From: Sipunculus nudus
Lineage: Eukaryota > Annelida > Sipuncula > Golfingiida > Sipunculidae
DNA length: 64,000 nucleotides
Direction of reading: 5' to 3'
Assembly (NCBI GenBank): GCA_026874595.1
Contig: CM049320.1
Location: forward strand, 5,211,464-5,275,463
Of the stretch, positions 9,790 through 21,479 are shown piece by piece. The position numbers and the translations under genes were made by a program. How positions within the stretch are numbered: the first letter of the stretch is position 1; each line of letters begins with the position of its first letter. The notes beneath the pieces were generated by a model. It was not told the DNA's origin and did no database searches. It was given only the letters and a program-made list of their open reading frames with translations.

Positions 9790-12540
9790 ACACCTCACTC
9801 TATTTCCCCTTGCCACTCAATCCATGCCTCACTTCACCCGTTCCACTCTGATTTTGGCATATACACGTAGTCGCTTGTCGACTACCCGTATTCTAGTTAA
9901 TACAGTATTCGGATCATCGCGGTGTCAAAACGCGTTAAATGTATTATATAATATTTCTATCCTCGATGCATATACAAACAGGAAGCATATTTACGCACAT
10001 GCGTTATAACTGCGAACAGATAGTATTATTAACGTATCAGGCACCTCGGACCGAACGCCAACCGATTATGAGTTTCTGACATTCAACGGAAACGTTAGGA
10101 CCAACTTAAATGATCTCTGACCAGACTTTACAAAATTACATGATTAAAAGTGACTATCGATTAAAAGCTTGATGTCCCCGCCAGTGGCCAATTATTCTCT
10201 CAAGCGAAACGTACTCAGTATAAATATTATATTTTGCATATTTGATTTGTTATTTTAACACATCGCGTCGCAAAAATTTCGGGATTCCCATGTATATAAC
10301 CCATTGTGTCCATTGGAGACATATACAGATAACCTTATGATCGACAAGGACAGATGAGTACATAGACCTTCCTGAATATAATCCACCATTAACCAGCAAT
10401 GTTTATACATGTGCAACTAGACCAATATATATTCTATAGTGTAAATTTAATAATTTCCGTATCATCAATACATGACATGTCTTATACTTTCATAGTAGAG
10501 TCTTGCCATTCCGAAAAGTCACGAATGCAATTTTAGTTTTTTTTTATAGCCATGGATATTTTTTTGGCGGTAATATGTGAGAATTGTATATTAGGAAACC
10601 CTCAATCTGCGCTCATTAGACTGTGCTTAAGCCTAATATAGATGCATAATAGGCTCAGATGACGGTGCTCACAGTTGAACAGTGGTTGTCCTCTACCGCA
10701 TTGTAAATTGTGAATAAAGTAGCATCACGTGATCATAACAGGACCTAATTCTAAGAACACAGGAAACATAAAAAAACATATATGATCTCATTGTTTACAC
10801 ATTATTTTCAAATTGTTAACTTCTTGGTCGTTTTAGCAAACAGACCTGGGCTAGTTATACCCATTCTACAAATACAGGATATCAGCTTGAGATAATGGAA
10901 TAGAATATTAAAGTTTTAAAGGAGAAAATAGCCAGAAAATGAGAGGACATGCCAGGCCGCTGTGTATTACACAGAAATTGCGATTTACGATTTCACAACT
11001 ATGTTGCTAGATAACAGAGCAGCTTGAAATCAAAGGCAGTACCATAAAGAGTGAATACCTGTTGCTATACTGGTACAGATTCTTTAACATTAAAAAAATA
11101 ACATTAATTAGTTAACCAAAGATCTGAAGGACTGTTCCTGAAAGTGTACTCTAACATTCACAGATGTTCATCGGAGTTCGTTTTTATGGAGTGAAGGAGC
11201 TAAAAGAAAAACCAAATGACCACCACATCAAAAGAAAATATGATTCCTCGCCATCTGACCGAAGCAGAATAAATTGAATAATGACAAACTAGTTTGTTAG
11301 TACATCCAAAAATAGCTTGCTTATCGGGGCAGATTATGTTGTGAGCAATACGGCTTTCTTTGAGAGTGTGCGTAAGATTTTATTGTATTGGGTCTGTGTT
11401 TCAAGGAACAAGTTAAGCTTTTATGAATAGCTCCAGGCTTTCCTGTTTGCAAAACGTCACTATGTACTACAGATATTCTATTTTAACGTTTTTAAAATAA
11501 TTAACAGAAACGTATAAAAAGTACTAGAAATGTAATTTGATTATTTTTCTAAGTAAACATTTTAATGGTTATTCTTAGGTGAAATTTGGAGTATGCATAG
11601 GAATTATCTATATTTTATTTTGTAAATCCCTAAATGGAACATATACTCCTAAATTGTTAAAAATACTCATGTTTTATAGGGAAAGCCTGTTTTATATCAA
11701 CATTTTATTCTGATTGATCTTATTTTGAGTGAACTTTGAAAGAAACAGGCCTCACTTTATAGTTGCTGACACCACCTATTAGGTCTGACTGATGGCTTAG
11801 AAGAATTGATCACGGGCCGCTGATTGATCTTAATCATTATATAGACTCATTTAAAAATGCTATGTTTGAATAAAAACTCAACATGCCATGTTAGAACCCT
11901 TGTCAATATTGGAAAACGTTAACAGACCTGATGGCTGGTCATAAGTGAGTATGAATGGAGGCAATGTATACATTAATTAAGGGCTGTATAAATAATCGGT
12001 GCTAGATCCAGAGGGCGCGCGCCCTCATGGAGTTTTAACATCTCTCATTTTGTTGGGCGTTTTCTCCTTTATGCGAAATATATTTTTTTAGATTTCTTTT
12101 TATTTCCTAGCAATTAGATTATTAAATTTATTACTGTACAGTTATACGTCAGATTGCTTTTTACATCCAACACAGGATTGCACACGGGCCGCTTATTGAT
12201 CTTAAGAATTATATAGACTTATTTAATCATGTTAATTTTGCATTAAAACTTCCCCGACCATATTAGCATCCTAGTCAATAATCTAAAGCGTCCACTGATT
12301 TTATGGCTTGGCACAAGGGTAGATAATTGGAGACAATGTTTACACTAATTAAGGGTTTATCACTAATTAAGCGCTAATGGTTTTGTACAAGTGCTGAACA
12401 CAGGAACTTTTTGTAGGGAGATACTGTTGAGGGTGTCTATGTCAAGGACAAATTCTTTGCTGAACCCTGGTACATTGTCGACAGCATATATGATCCAGTG
12501 GTTTTGCTGTAGAACAAAAGGGACATCATGCAGCACAACT
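9790..12540. other. Duplicated flank of the CD225 blocks, no gene
   Basis: No coding region is supported. Long parts are paralogous to 17270-19600. Examples are GACAAGGACAGATGAGTACA near 10337 against the same site near 17310, the CTCAATCTGCGCTCAT region near 10602 and 17700, and the CAGACCTGATGGCTGGTC box near 11925 and 18995. Spacing is conserved, so this is an old segmental duplication rather than scattered repeats. Confidence 0.7.
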
Positions 12541-12544
12541 AATA

Positions 12545-13110
12545 TGTAGGAATGTATGAAAACCACCCAATCTTGGGTGACCTTGGTGTAGACCTGTATG
12601 ATAAGGACCCTGTCCTTGTTGATCATGGTGTAAAACTGCACAACAAGAAACCCCTGGTGGGTGACCTGGCTGAAAATCTGCATGATGAGGACACCGTGCT
12701 GTGTCACTCTGGTGTAGGGCTGTATGAAAAGTACACTCTACTAGGTGAACCTTGTGTAGGACTCTGACTGTGACATCGTGCCTGGTGACACTGATGTATG
12801 GCTGCATGTCAGTGGCCCCGTGCTGGATGGCCCTTTTACAGAGCTGTATGATATGGACACCATGCTTTGTGGCTCTGTTGTAGGGCGATATACAGCGACA
12901 TCTTGCTTGATGGCCCTGGTATGTGGCTGTATGACAGAGACAACTTGCTGGGTGACCCGTTGGTAGGGTTATATGACATGGACACCGTACTTGATGACCC
13001 AGGGGTAGGGATGTTTGATAGGATCATCGTCCAGGCGTATAGCTGTATGACTGTGACACCGTGCTTGTTGACCCTGGTGTAGGACTGTATGAGAATGTGT
13101 GTGTAGAGTG
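12545..13110. repeat. 42-bp minisatellite, array 2 (about 13 units)
   Basis: Units keep the core TGGTGTAGGGCTGTATGA followed by a variable ACACCGTGCTGG-like part at about 42-bp spacing. The array lies about 465 bp past the 3' end of CD225 locus B. Frames are open on both strands because the period is a multiple of three. Confidence 0.85.
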
Positions 13111-13574
13111 TTTATTTTGGATACGTTAAAAATTACGACTCTCTGAGATGGATATTCTTTAATATAAGCTCTAAAATGTCTGACTATATCCTGGTATAAA
13201 TCACATTGACAGAGTGAAGCAAATGTAGATGTTGGCCCAAGCAAGTGCTTAGATAGGATGTTATGTTACACGAAGAGTTTAAAGCCACCCCAGTTAAATT
13301 GTTTTAGAACAGTTTATAAGGGCATGCTGAACGACACATATACACAAATAATGTCTCAAAATTCGTGTCTACATGGAAACTCAGATCCTGACTTCAGATT
13401 CGCGTGACAAATTTGAAATTGCGGTACTTGAATGCTCCTTACATTACAGAAGGAAGAATTATATCGACAAATAAAAAAATGCCCCTTAAGCATCACCCTC
13501 CGTCTCTGATTTTCTATTTTATGTATTGGAAGAACTGAGCGTCAAATAATGGCGTCCCAATTCGTTCTCCAAAC

Positions 13575-15056
13575 TTAATAGGAAATATTGGCTCTAAGAG
13601 CCAAGAGGACAATGACAAACACGATAGATGTTATAATGCCCATCACGTTAAACACCATGGCCGTATTCCCATGACTTTCTGCTTGCCGGAAGTTTCTTTC
13701 ATCAGCACTGTCCCTCGACATCATGGAAAAGCACAAGGCGATCGCACCTGCGAAAATATACAGTGTCAGTATTCAGCAAGATATTTCTTTTGAACACATA
13801 CACCAATACACGCACACATTTTAACACATTTAACATTTACATGGCTAATGCATCATGTAAATCCAATGCTTTTAATGTGTGATATGTGTATTTGCTTGTG
13901 AAGCGACATTGCAGAGAATAGGTGGTGCAGGTGAGGACAGATTGGTTTGGAAATATTTGATATCTTGAATTTAGTTGGTGTTCCCTTTATTCCCCGCGGT
14001 TTGTATACACTTCTGTGTATAATTTCAAATTGTTTATCAAATAAGTTGACACAATTAAATATAGACCTATATTAAATATAATAAAACTGACCACACGGTA
14101 GGTTACAACATATGATTGTAAAGATGGAACACATCATGTAGTCATTTGGTCTGGCATCCGATTGTGGAAGCTGGCTCATAGTAGCCCCATCTTGACATCT
14201 TGGTTGGGAGACAACAACTGGTTGCTGGGCATCAGTCTTCTTATAATGAAGATCATACTCCATTTTATCCGAGGGGTTGTACTCAACACTGCAAGACACA
14301 AGTATATATACTGAATATTGAGGTTTTAAAAAGGTATTCGATACCGTATTTATGTGATTACGGGCAAGGTGGTATAATAACTTATGTCGGACATATCCAT
14401 TCAACATAGCACCGAATACCGTTTTACTGCCTTCAAATCCACGTCGTGTTCACTTTATACTCGTAATCAATTGCATATCGATCTGCATCGGTGAAACCAC
14501 GGTGAGAAGTTTTTGTTTCAATCCTGAATTTATTAATGCAGTTTTCGCATCACCGCAGTGTCAAAACGCGTAAAATGTATGATATAATATTTCTATCCTC
14601 GATGCATATAAAAATAGGAAGCATTTTTACGCACATGCGCTATAACGTATCCAGCACCTCGGACCGAACGCCAACCGATTATTAGTTTCTGATATTCAAC
14701 GGACACGTAAGGACCAACTTTAGTGATCTCTGCCTAGATATAACAATATTACATGGTTAAAAGTGAATAATAACAAAAAACTTGATATCTCCGCCAGTGG
14801 ACTTTCATTCTATCAAGAGAAACGTAATGAATATAAATATTATGTTTTCATATCTGATTTGGTATTGAAACACAGAAATTCAGTTAAACCCACGATGAGG
14901 ATATCATACAGATCTACATATCTATACAGATAAAGATTTAGCAAACATATACAGTTAAATCGATATAAACTGTTGCGACTGAAATGAGGACAGACATATT
15001 ATTTACCATTCAGGAAGTTTCATGCTGATGGTTGATATATTGCCGTCGTTCTCCAT
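13575..15056 (-). CDS. CD225/dispanin (IFITM-like) membrane protein, locus B, intact
   Basis: Three coding exons join in phase: 15007-15056, 14092-14288 and 13575-13747. All have GT donors (GTAAAT, GTCAGT) and AG acceptors. The product is 139 residues, starting MENDGNIST and ending RANISY. The N-terminal half (about 17-64) is hydrophilic, with VEYNPSD and QQPVVVSQPR. The CD225 domain covers about 65-137. Its first hydrophobic helix, MMCSIFTIICCNLPCGAIAL, contains the paired Cys that are palmitoylated in vertebrate IFITMs. It is followed by the polar loop SRDSADERNFRQAESHG and a C-terminal membrane helix, ITSIVFVIVLLAL. The CD225 intron falls right after PCG, as in vertebrate IFITM genes. An acceptor-like TGTTTCAG 19 bp before the ATG suggests an extra noncoding 5' exon. 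Membrane localisation is well supported; an antiviral role is only an analogy. Confidence 0.87.
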
Positions 15057-15333
15057 GGTCAAACGTTTCTTCGCTGAAACACGCATTGATATTAATAATG
15101 AGTTTTAATATAAATTAAATATCAACATTATTTTTGATATAATTACTTAAAGATATACAAATGGTTTGCAGGTGTGTGTAAGTTGGAGATAAATACAATG
15201 TTCAGATTAATACAATGTATATATATCATGTTATAAATCATATAAATGTGCATTATATGTTATATTTTAAATAAATGTTATATTATTTATATATTATATA
15301 TTAGATTCATAAAATACACTCACAGGCACACGG

Positions 15334-15337
<4 letters not shown>

Positions 15338-15394
<57 letters not shown>
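15338..15394. repeat. (TA)n microsatellite
   Basis: An uninterrupted TA run of about 57 bp, roughly 280 bp upstream of coding exon 1 of locus B. Confidence 0.95.
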
Positions 15395-15396
<2 letters not shown>

Positions 15397-16432
15397 ACGG
15401 ACGGATAGGAAATTTGATTAATATTTGGTGGGGTCCTAAAATTCATTCACAAGAAATGTCATTGTATAACCCTATTACCGCGTAAAATGTATACAATATT
15501 ATATTCAGAACGCCAAATACTTCGAGATCCGACTAGAGTTGATATGGTGTGATGATTTCAGAAACTAGGCCCATCACTAATGCCGTTTGTGTTTGCCATT
15601 AGTATTTAAAGCAATTTAAATAAACAGAAATGCAAACACCTGTTGACATTTAGTTATATGTATGAATCATTATCAATATCAGTAGACATTACATGAATCA
15701 TTATTAATATCAGTAGACATTGCTTCTTTTTCAGTGTCGGGAATGTATTTGTAAAACTTAAAACGTGCAGTCATCAAACACTTTTTGATAAGTCCTAATA
15801 TATAATAATTTGGATTTAGTGGGCCAGTCGAATTCTCTCTACACACTAAACAGTGATTATATTGTTCATGATATGCTTTTATTCCGAGAACTAGCATAAA
15901 TTGTCGGGCTGAGTTCTGTGAACACAGGAAACACGACAAAAGCATCTCGTATCTCAGGTTTGTACATCACCTATAAAATGGTTGGTTACCAGGTGATATC
16001 ACACTGTTTTTACTTGTTGAAATCAAATAGCTAATTGCGGCTATATAGAAGAGTGTAGGGTAGCAGAGGCCAAAGAGTGGCACTTGTTTTCCTGGTCGAG
16101 ATATAGAGAATAATCTTAGACAATTTTTATCAAAACGAACATTACCCTATAAATAAAGAAAGCTGTGGATGTAACCGCCATGATCCTATCCTAATTACGT
16201 TATATGACAACCTTGTGTGCGCTGATATTCATTTCCACAATGAGAAAGATACTTTAGCTACAGTAATACTGATCAAAATGTATTTTAAATAATAATAATA
16301 ATAATATCATAATAATTATAATAATCATAATATTATTTTTTTATATATTACAACATCTTCCAGGGTAGCCTTTATCAGAATAAAATTCTGTTTACAGACA
16401 GGCTTCAATACATAGAGAAATAAAGATTAATG

Positions 16433-16499
<67 letters not shown>

Positions 16500-16845
16500 T
16501 TATTATAATAATAAAAATAATTACTACAGCCACAACAGATTTAAATGTTTTATTTACATACTTTTAAATAAAAGAACTTCTAAATTCTATAATAACAACT
16601 GCAGAAACAACTGCTTATAATTAGGGTCGACTGCATGGAAGAATAGAACCAATAAAAGATCTCAATGTGCCGGCACGCACATTTTTTTAAATTGCAGATT
16701 CGAGTGACGGGTTTCAATTACTAGGATATGGGTTTTGCTGTAAGTATTACCTTAAGGTTAATTATTTGCAAGTTAGATTTTTCTATTTCCCCAGCATTTT
16801 CTGATTTTCTCTGATTTGTCTACACTTTCCCCAAACTTGATATCT
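15395..16845. other. Noncoding spacer with ATT/AAT microsatellites and a small duplication
   Basis: No gene is supported. A 31-bp tandem duplication with core CAGTAGACATT lies at about 15661-15722. ATA/AAT-rich repeats lie at 16281-16325 and a long (AAT)n at 16431-16497. The segment near 15925-15975 is paralogous to 27730-27790, upstream of locus E. Confidence 0.6.
16431..16497. repeat. (AAT)n microsatellite
   Basis: About 22 consecutive AAT trinucleotides. Confidence 0.95.
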
Positions 16846-17016
16846 CACTTGGATGAATAGGCCAGGAGAGTCTTGTTAAGAATGCAAAACACGACAGATG
16901 ATATAATGGTGACGATGATATAACCATTGATATTTGTCCATCCTCTGTTGCTTTCCAGGAATCTCTTTCATGTTCGCTCTCAAAGGACATCATAGAAAAG
17001 AACAAGGCCATCATAC
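16845..17016 (-). pseudogene. CD225 locus C, exon 3 fragment
   Basis: The minus strand aligns to exon 3 of locus B: MMALFFSMMSFESEHERDS, then, in another frame, IVTIISSVVFCILN, the second membrane helix. The acceptor AG just before the exon reads CG, and a frameshift separates the two halves near 16920. I found no exon 2 or exon 1 nearby. It is a dead exon left by block duplication. Confidence 0.7.
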
Positions 17017-17019
17017 CGG

Positions 17020-18613
17020 CCATTTAAAGGTATGCACTGTCACTGTTTTTTTGTTGATAATCTTTATTCCTCCAGCACTGAAGAGTTATAAGCAAGATTA
17101 CCTCTGTAATTGCATAATTAAATCACATATAAGGAAAATATACAAAGAAAACACTTCGGGTATTATTCGACAACAGGACACATACATACGGATGTGTGAC
17201 ATGGGTATATATGTACGTACTTAATGTAAAAGTCATAATCATATATTACCCATTTCATCCAGTATATCAATACATACCCGGGAGACATATACACATAACC
17301 ATATCACCGACAAGGATAAATGAGTACATAGACCTTCCTGAATATTTTCCACCATTAGCCAGCCATATATATACATGTGCTACTAGACCAATATATAGTC
17401 TATAATGCTAATTTAATACTGTCCATATCTTTACTATATGATATACACTCTAACTAATTACGATTGTAACTGAACGCACACATATGTGGTGGTCATCCAA
17501 AAGCATGACTAAAGTTCCTTCATGGTCTTTGTCTTAAACGTTCATATATAAAGGTCTTACACGTGGATGCTACTCCGGAAAGTCACCAATGCAAATTTTG
17601 GTTATCTTTTATAGTGGTGGAAGTTAATAGCAACGAGTTCATGTGAGGTACTTTTGTTTCATTGGTGGATATATGTGAGAATTATATTTTAGGAAACTCT
17701 CAATCTGCGCTCATCAGACTGTGTTAAAGCCTAAAATAGATACATATTTAATAGGTTCAGATAACGGCGGTAAAAAATGAACAGTGGTTGTCCTCTACTG
17801 CATTGTTAATTGTATATGCAGTAGTATCTAGTAATCATAAGAGGACCAAATTAAAAGAACACAGGAAACATAAAAAAAAATATATGATCTCATGGTGTCG
17901 CTTTAGAAAACAGACCTTGACTAATTGTACCCAGTGATAACCCTTTGTGTTTATCTCATTGGAATTAAACAATCTAAGCATTCATTACACATATGTACAG
18001 GAGTGCAGCTTGTTTATGCTGCAGTGGTTCCACAACTATGTGACTAGATCACAGAGAAGCTCGAGATCAAAAGCGGTCCCATGCATACCTATGGCTCTAC
18101 TGGTACAAATTCCTTAACATTAAAAACATCAAAGTAATTTAGATTAATCCTTAGAAGTTACCCTAACCATTCACAGATTTTCATCCAAGTTCGTTCATAA
18201 CTTTAGAGTAAAGGTGCTAAACGAAAAACTAAATGACTAACAAACCTAAATAAAAACATAATTCCTCGCCATCTGGCCGAGGCAGAATTAACGGAATGAC
18301 CATAAACCTGTTTGTTCGTACATCCAAAAGTAGCATGCTAAAATAAGCAAATGATGTGCTAAGCAATACGACTTTTCTTTGCGCAAGATTTATTGTTTTG
18401 GGTCTGTGTTTCGTGGAATAAGTTTTCCTAAATAGAACCAGGAGCTTAATGTTTGCAAAACGTGACTGTGTACTTTAGATATGATATTTTAAAACATTCC
18501 CAGTTTTAAAAATAAAGAACAGAAACGGGAAAGTAATATAAATGTAATTTGATAACTTTTCAAAGTAAACTTCTTATGGTTATTCTTAGCTGAATTTTGA
18601 GTGTGCACTAGCA

Positions 18614-18673
<60 letters not shown>

Positions 18674-19630
18674 AAGTAAATCCCTAAATTGAACAGATAC
18701 TCCTAAATTGTTAGAAAAGACTCATGTTTTATTAACAAAGCATGCTTTATCAGCATTTTATACTGATTGAACTAATTTTGAGGGAAATCAATTTTGAAAG
18801 AAACAAGCCTCACCTTGTAGTTGCGGATAAAACTTATGACTTCTGACTGATGGCTTATGACATCCAACAAAGGATTATACGGGCCGCGAATTAATCTTAA
18901 TAACCATTATATAGACTTATTTTAACATGTTATGTTTGCATAAAAACTTCCCCATTCATGGTTGAATCCTTGTCTATATTTGAAAGCTTTAACAGACCTG
19001 ATGGCTTGTCCTAAGTGTATGTGAATGGCGGCATTGTATACACTAATTAAAGGCTGTATAAATAGCCAGTGTTTGATCCAGAGGGGGCGTCCGCGGCGAT
19101 CGTCTCAATGGAGCTTTAACATCTCTCATTTTGTCGAGTTGTTTTCCATATATTCGAAATAATTTTGTTACTTTTTATTTCCTAGTTATTAGATTATTAA
19201 ATTTATTACTGTCTAATTATACGTCTGACTGATTGCTTATGACATCAAACAAAGGATTGCACTCGGATCGCTAATTGATCTTAAAATTTATATTGACTCT
19301 TTCAACATGTTATGGGTGCAGGAAAAACTTCCCCGTTCAGATTAGAATCGTTGTCAATGTTTTTAAGCGTCCACATACCTTATGGCTGGTGATAAGTGTA
19401 GATAATTGTTGGCAATGTGTAAACTAATTAAGGGATTTATCGCTAATTAAGGGCAAATTGTTTTGTACAAGTGCCGAACACAGGAACTTGTTGCAGGGCG
19501 ATACTGGTGAGCTCTCTATGTTAAGGTCAAATTCTTTGCTGAAGCCTGGTACATTGATGACAACATATAAGATCCAGTGTTTTGCTGTAGAATAAAGGGA
19601 CATCATGCAGCACGACCAAAATGTAGAAAT
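17020..19630. other. Duplicated flank of the CD225 blocks, no gene
   Basis: Paralogous to 10280-12545 over most of its length, with matching order of landmarks. A (TA)n tract of about 57 bp interrupts it at 18613-18669. No open frame resembles a protein. Confidence 0.65.
18613..18669. repeat. (TA)n microsatellite
   Basis: TA run of about 50-57 bp. The paralogous position near 11600 has only a short AT-rich stretch, so the expansion post-dates the block duplication. Confidence 0.9.
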
Positions 19631-19639
19631 GTATTACAA

Positions 19640-20145
19640 CCACCCAATTTTGTGTGATCATGGTGTAGATCTGCATGATAAGGGCCTTGCTTTTGTAATG
19701 TAGAACAACCTTGTGTTGTATCATGGTCTGGAACTGCACGACAAGAAACCCCTGGTTGGTGTAAATCTGCATTATAAGGACACCGTGCTGTTTGACTCTG
19801 ATGTAGGGCTGTATAAAAAGTACCCCATGGTGGGTGACACTGATGTATGGCTGTTTGACAGGCACCCCGTGCTGGATGGCCCTTATACAGGGCTGTATGA
19901 CATAAACACCGTGCCCGATGACACTGTTGTAGGGCCATATACAGGGACATCTTGCTATGTGGCCCTGGTATATGTCTGTATGATCGAGACATTGTCTGGG
20001 TGACCCATTTGTAGGGTTATATGGCAAAGACACCATGCAGGGTGACCCTTGTGTACGATGTATGATAGGGAAACTGTCCTGGTGTATGACTGAATGACAG
20101 TGACACCGTGCTTGTTGACCTTGATGTAGGATTGTCTGAGAGGAA
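19640..20145. repeat. 42-bp minisatellite, array 3 (about 12 units)
   Basis: Same 42-bp family, with boxes such as GATGTAGGGCTGTATAAAAA and ACACCGTGC. It lies about 500 bp beyond the 3' end of locus D. Several units are paralogous one-to-one with array 2, for example the AACAAGAAACCCCTGGT unit near 12642 and its counterpart near 19741. Confidence 0.8.
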
Positions 20146-20642
20146 TGTTCCTGCATAAGTGGCCATAAGTTCCTGCATAAATGCTGTGTTAGTACAGTGT
20201 TTATTTTGGATGCGTTACAAAATATGACGCACTTACATGCATATTCTTTAATATAAGCACTACAATTTCTGACTTTCTCCCTGGTATAAATCTCATGCAG
20301 AGAAGGAAGCAAATACAGATGTTTGCCCAAGCAAATGCTCAAATATGATGTTATGTTATACGAAACATATGAAGACACCTCAGTTGATTCTGAAATGATA
20401 ATAAGGGCACGTGGAACGACAAAAATACACATATATTGTCTCTAGTATCCTGGTCTACATGGGTACTCAGGTTCTGACGTTAGATTCGAGTGACAAATTT
20501 GAAGTTACGCTACGTGAATCCTCCTTTGTTTTACAGATTGGACATTTATACCAGCAATTGAAATAGATGCCACTTTAGCATCACCTTTAGTCTCTGATTT
20601 TCTATTTTAAGTCTTGGTATAATAAACCGTCAAATAATGGCG

Positions 20643-21375
20643 TCAAGGGGCCCAATTCGTTCTCCAAACATAATAGCCTGATACGGAAAAAATAGTGTAA
20701 AGAGCTGAGACGACAATGACAAACACGACAAATGTTATAATGCCGAGCACGTAAACACCATGTAAGTTTGCCAATGGCGCTCTGCTTTCCGGAATCTTTT
20801 TTATCAGCACTCCAATCGACATCACAGAAAAGCACAAAGCTAGTGTACCTGCGAATGCAAATATACAGCGTCACTATTTATTAAGTCGCTATCCTTTTGA
20901 ACACACACCCCCAGACGTACACGCATCACGCACAGTTAGTGATCACCTTTAGGAAATAATGTGACCAGTAGTTTCTAAATCCAAGACGTATTTGTTGTAA
21001 CTACTTTCAATGTGTGATATGCATATTTGCACGTCATTGAAAGTAGTTACAACAAATACGTCTTGGATTTGTGATATGCGGATTGCACGTCGACATTACC
21101 AGAACCACATCTGATATGGGTACGGGTGCATAGTGTTGGTATTAAAAAAATTGTTGAACTAAGGTATGGTTCCTTTAATTAGGTTGGTATTCTCTTTTTA
21201 CCTCGTTTTACACTTCTATTTATGATTTCAAATCATTTGTAAAATAAGTTGAAAAATATAAATATTATTTACACCGAGCACACGGTAGGTTGCAACAGAT
21301 GATTGTAAAGATGGAACACACCACGTGGTTATCTGGTCTAGCATCCGCTTGTGAAAGCTTCCCCTAGCGAAACCA
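20643..21375 (-). pseudogene. CD225 locus D, exons 2-3, degenerate
   Basis: Exon 3 (20643-20848) is still open. It carries the CD225 segment TLALCFSVMSIGVLIKK and a second membrane helix LGIITFVVFVIVV, with a longer tail. In exon 2 (about 21273-21375) the core ADARPDNHVVCSIFTIICC survives. An in-frame TAG lies just upstream of it, near 21365, and an A/T-rich run at 21398-21437 replaces the N-terminal half. The normal donor GT after the PC codons is CT; a GTAAAT donor nine bases further on would keep the frame. No coding exon 1 was seen. A perfect inverted repeat lies in the intron between the two exons. Confidence 0.75.
20977..21070. repeat. Perfect inverted repeat, 36-bp arms, 22-nt loop
   Basis: The left arm at 20977-21012 and the right arm at 21035-21070 are exact reverse complements. 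Each carries ACGTATTTGTTGTAACTACT or its complement. The loop (GTGATATGCATATTTGCACG within 21013-21034) is repeated in diverged form directly after the right arm (21071-21091). That pattern points to a replication template switch within the locus D intron. Confidence 0.95.
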
Positions 21376-21479
21376 TATTTCCCTATTGGTTTGGAGTCAA
21401 AAATAAAAAAAAACAAAAAAAAAAAACAAAAAAAACTAGACGACCATAGGTCGAAAGCTTGCCGGAAGTTAAAAGAGAA

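Noticed and set aside
15679-15945. Small Cys-containing gene on the minus strand
   Set aside because: No domain, no splice context, and the interval overlaps paralogous flank sequence and a small tandem duplication.
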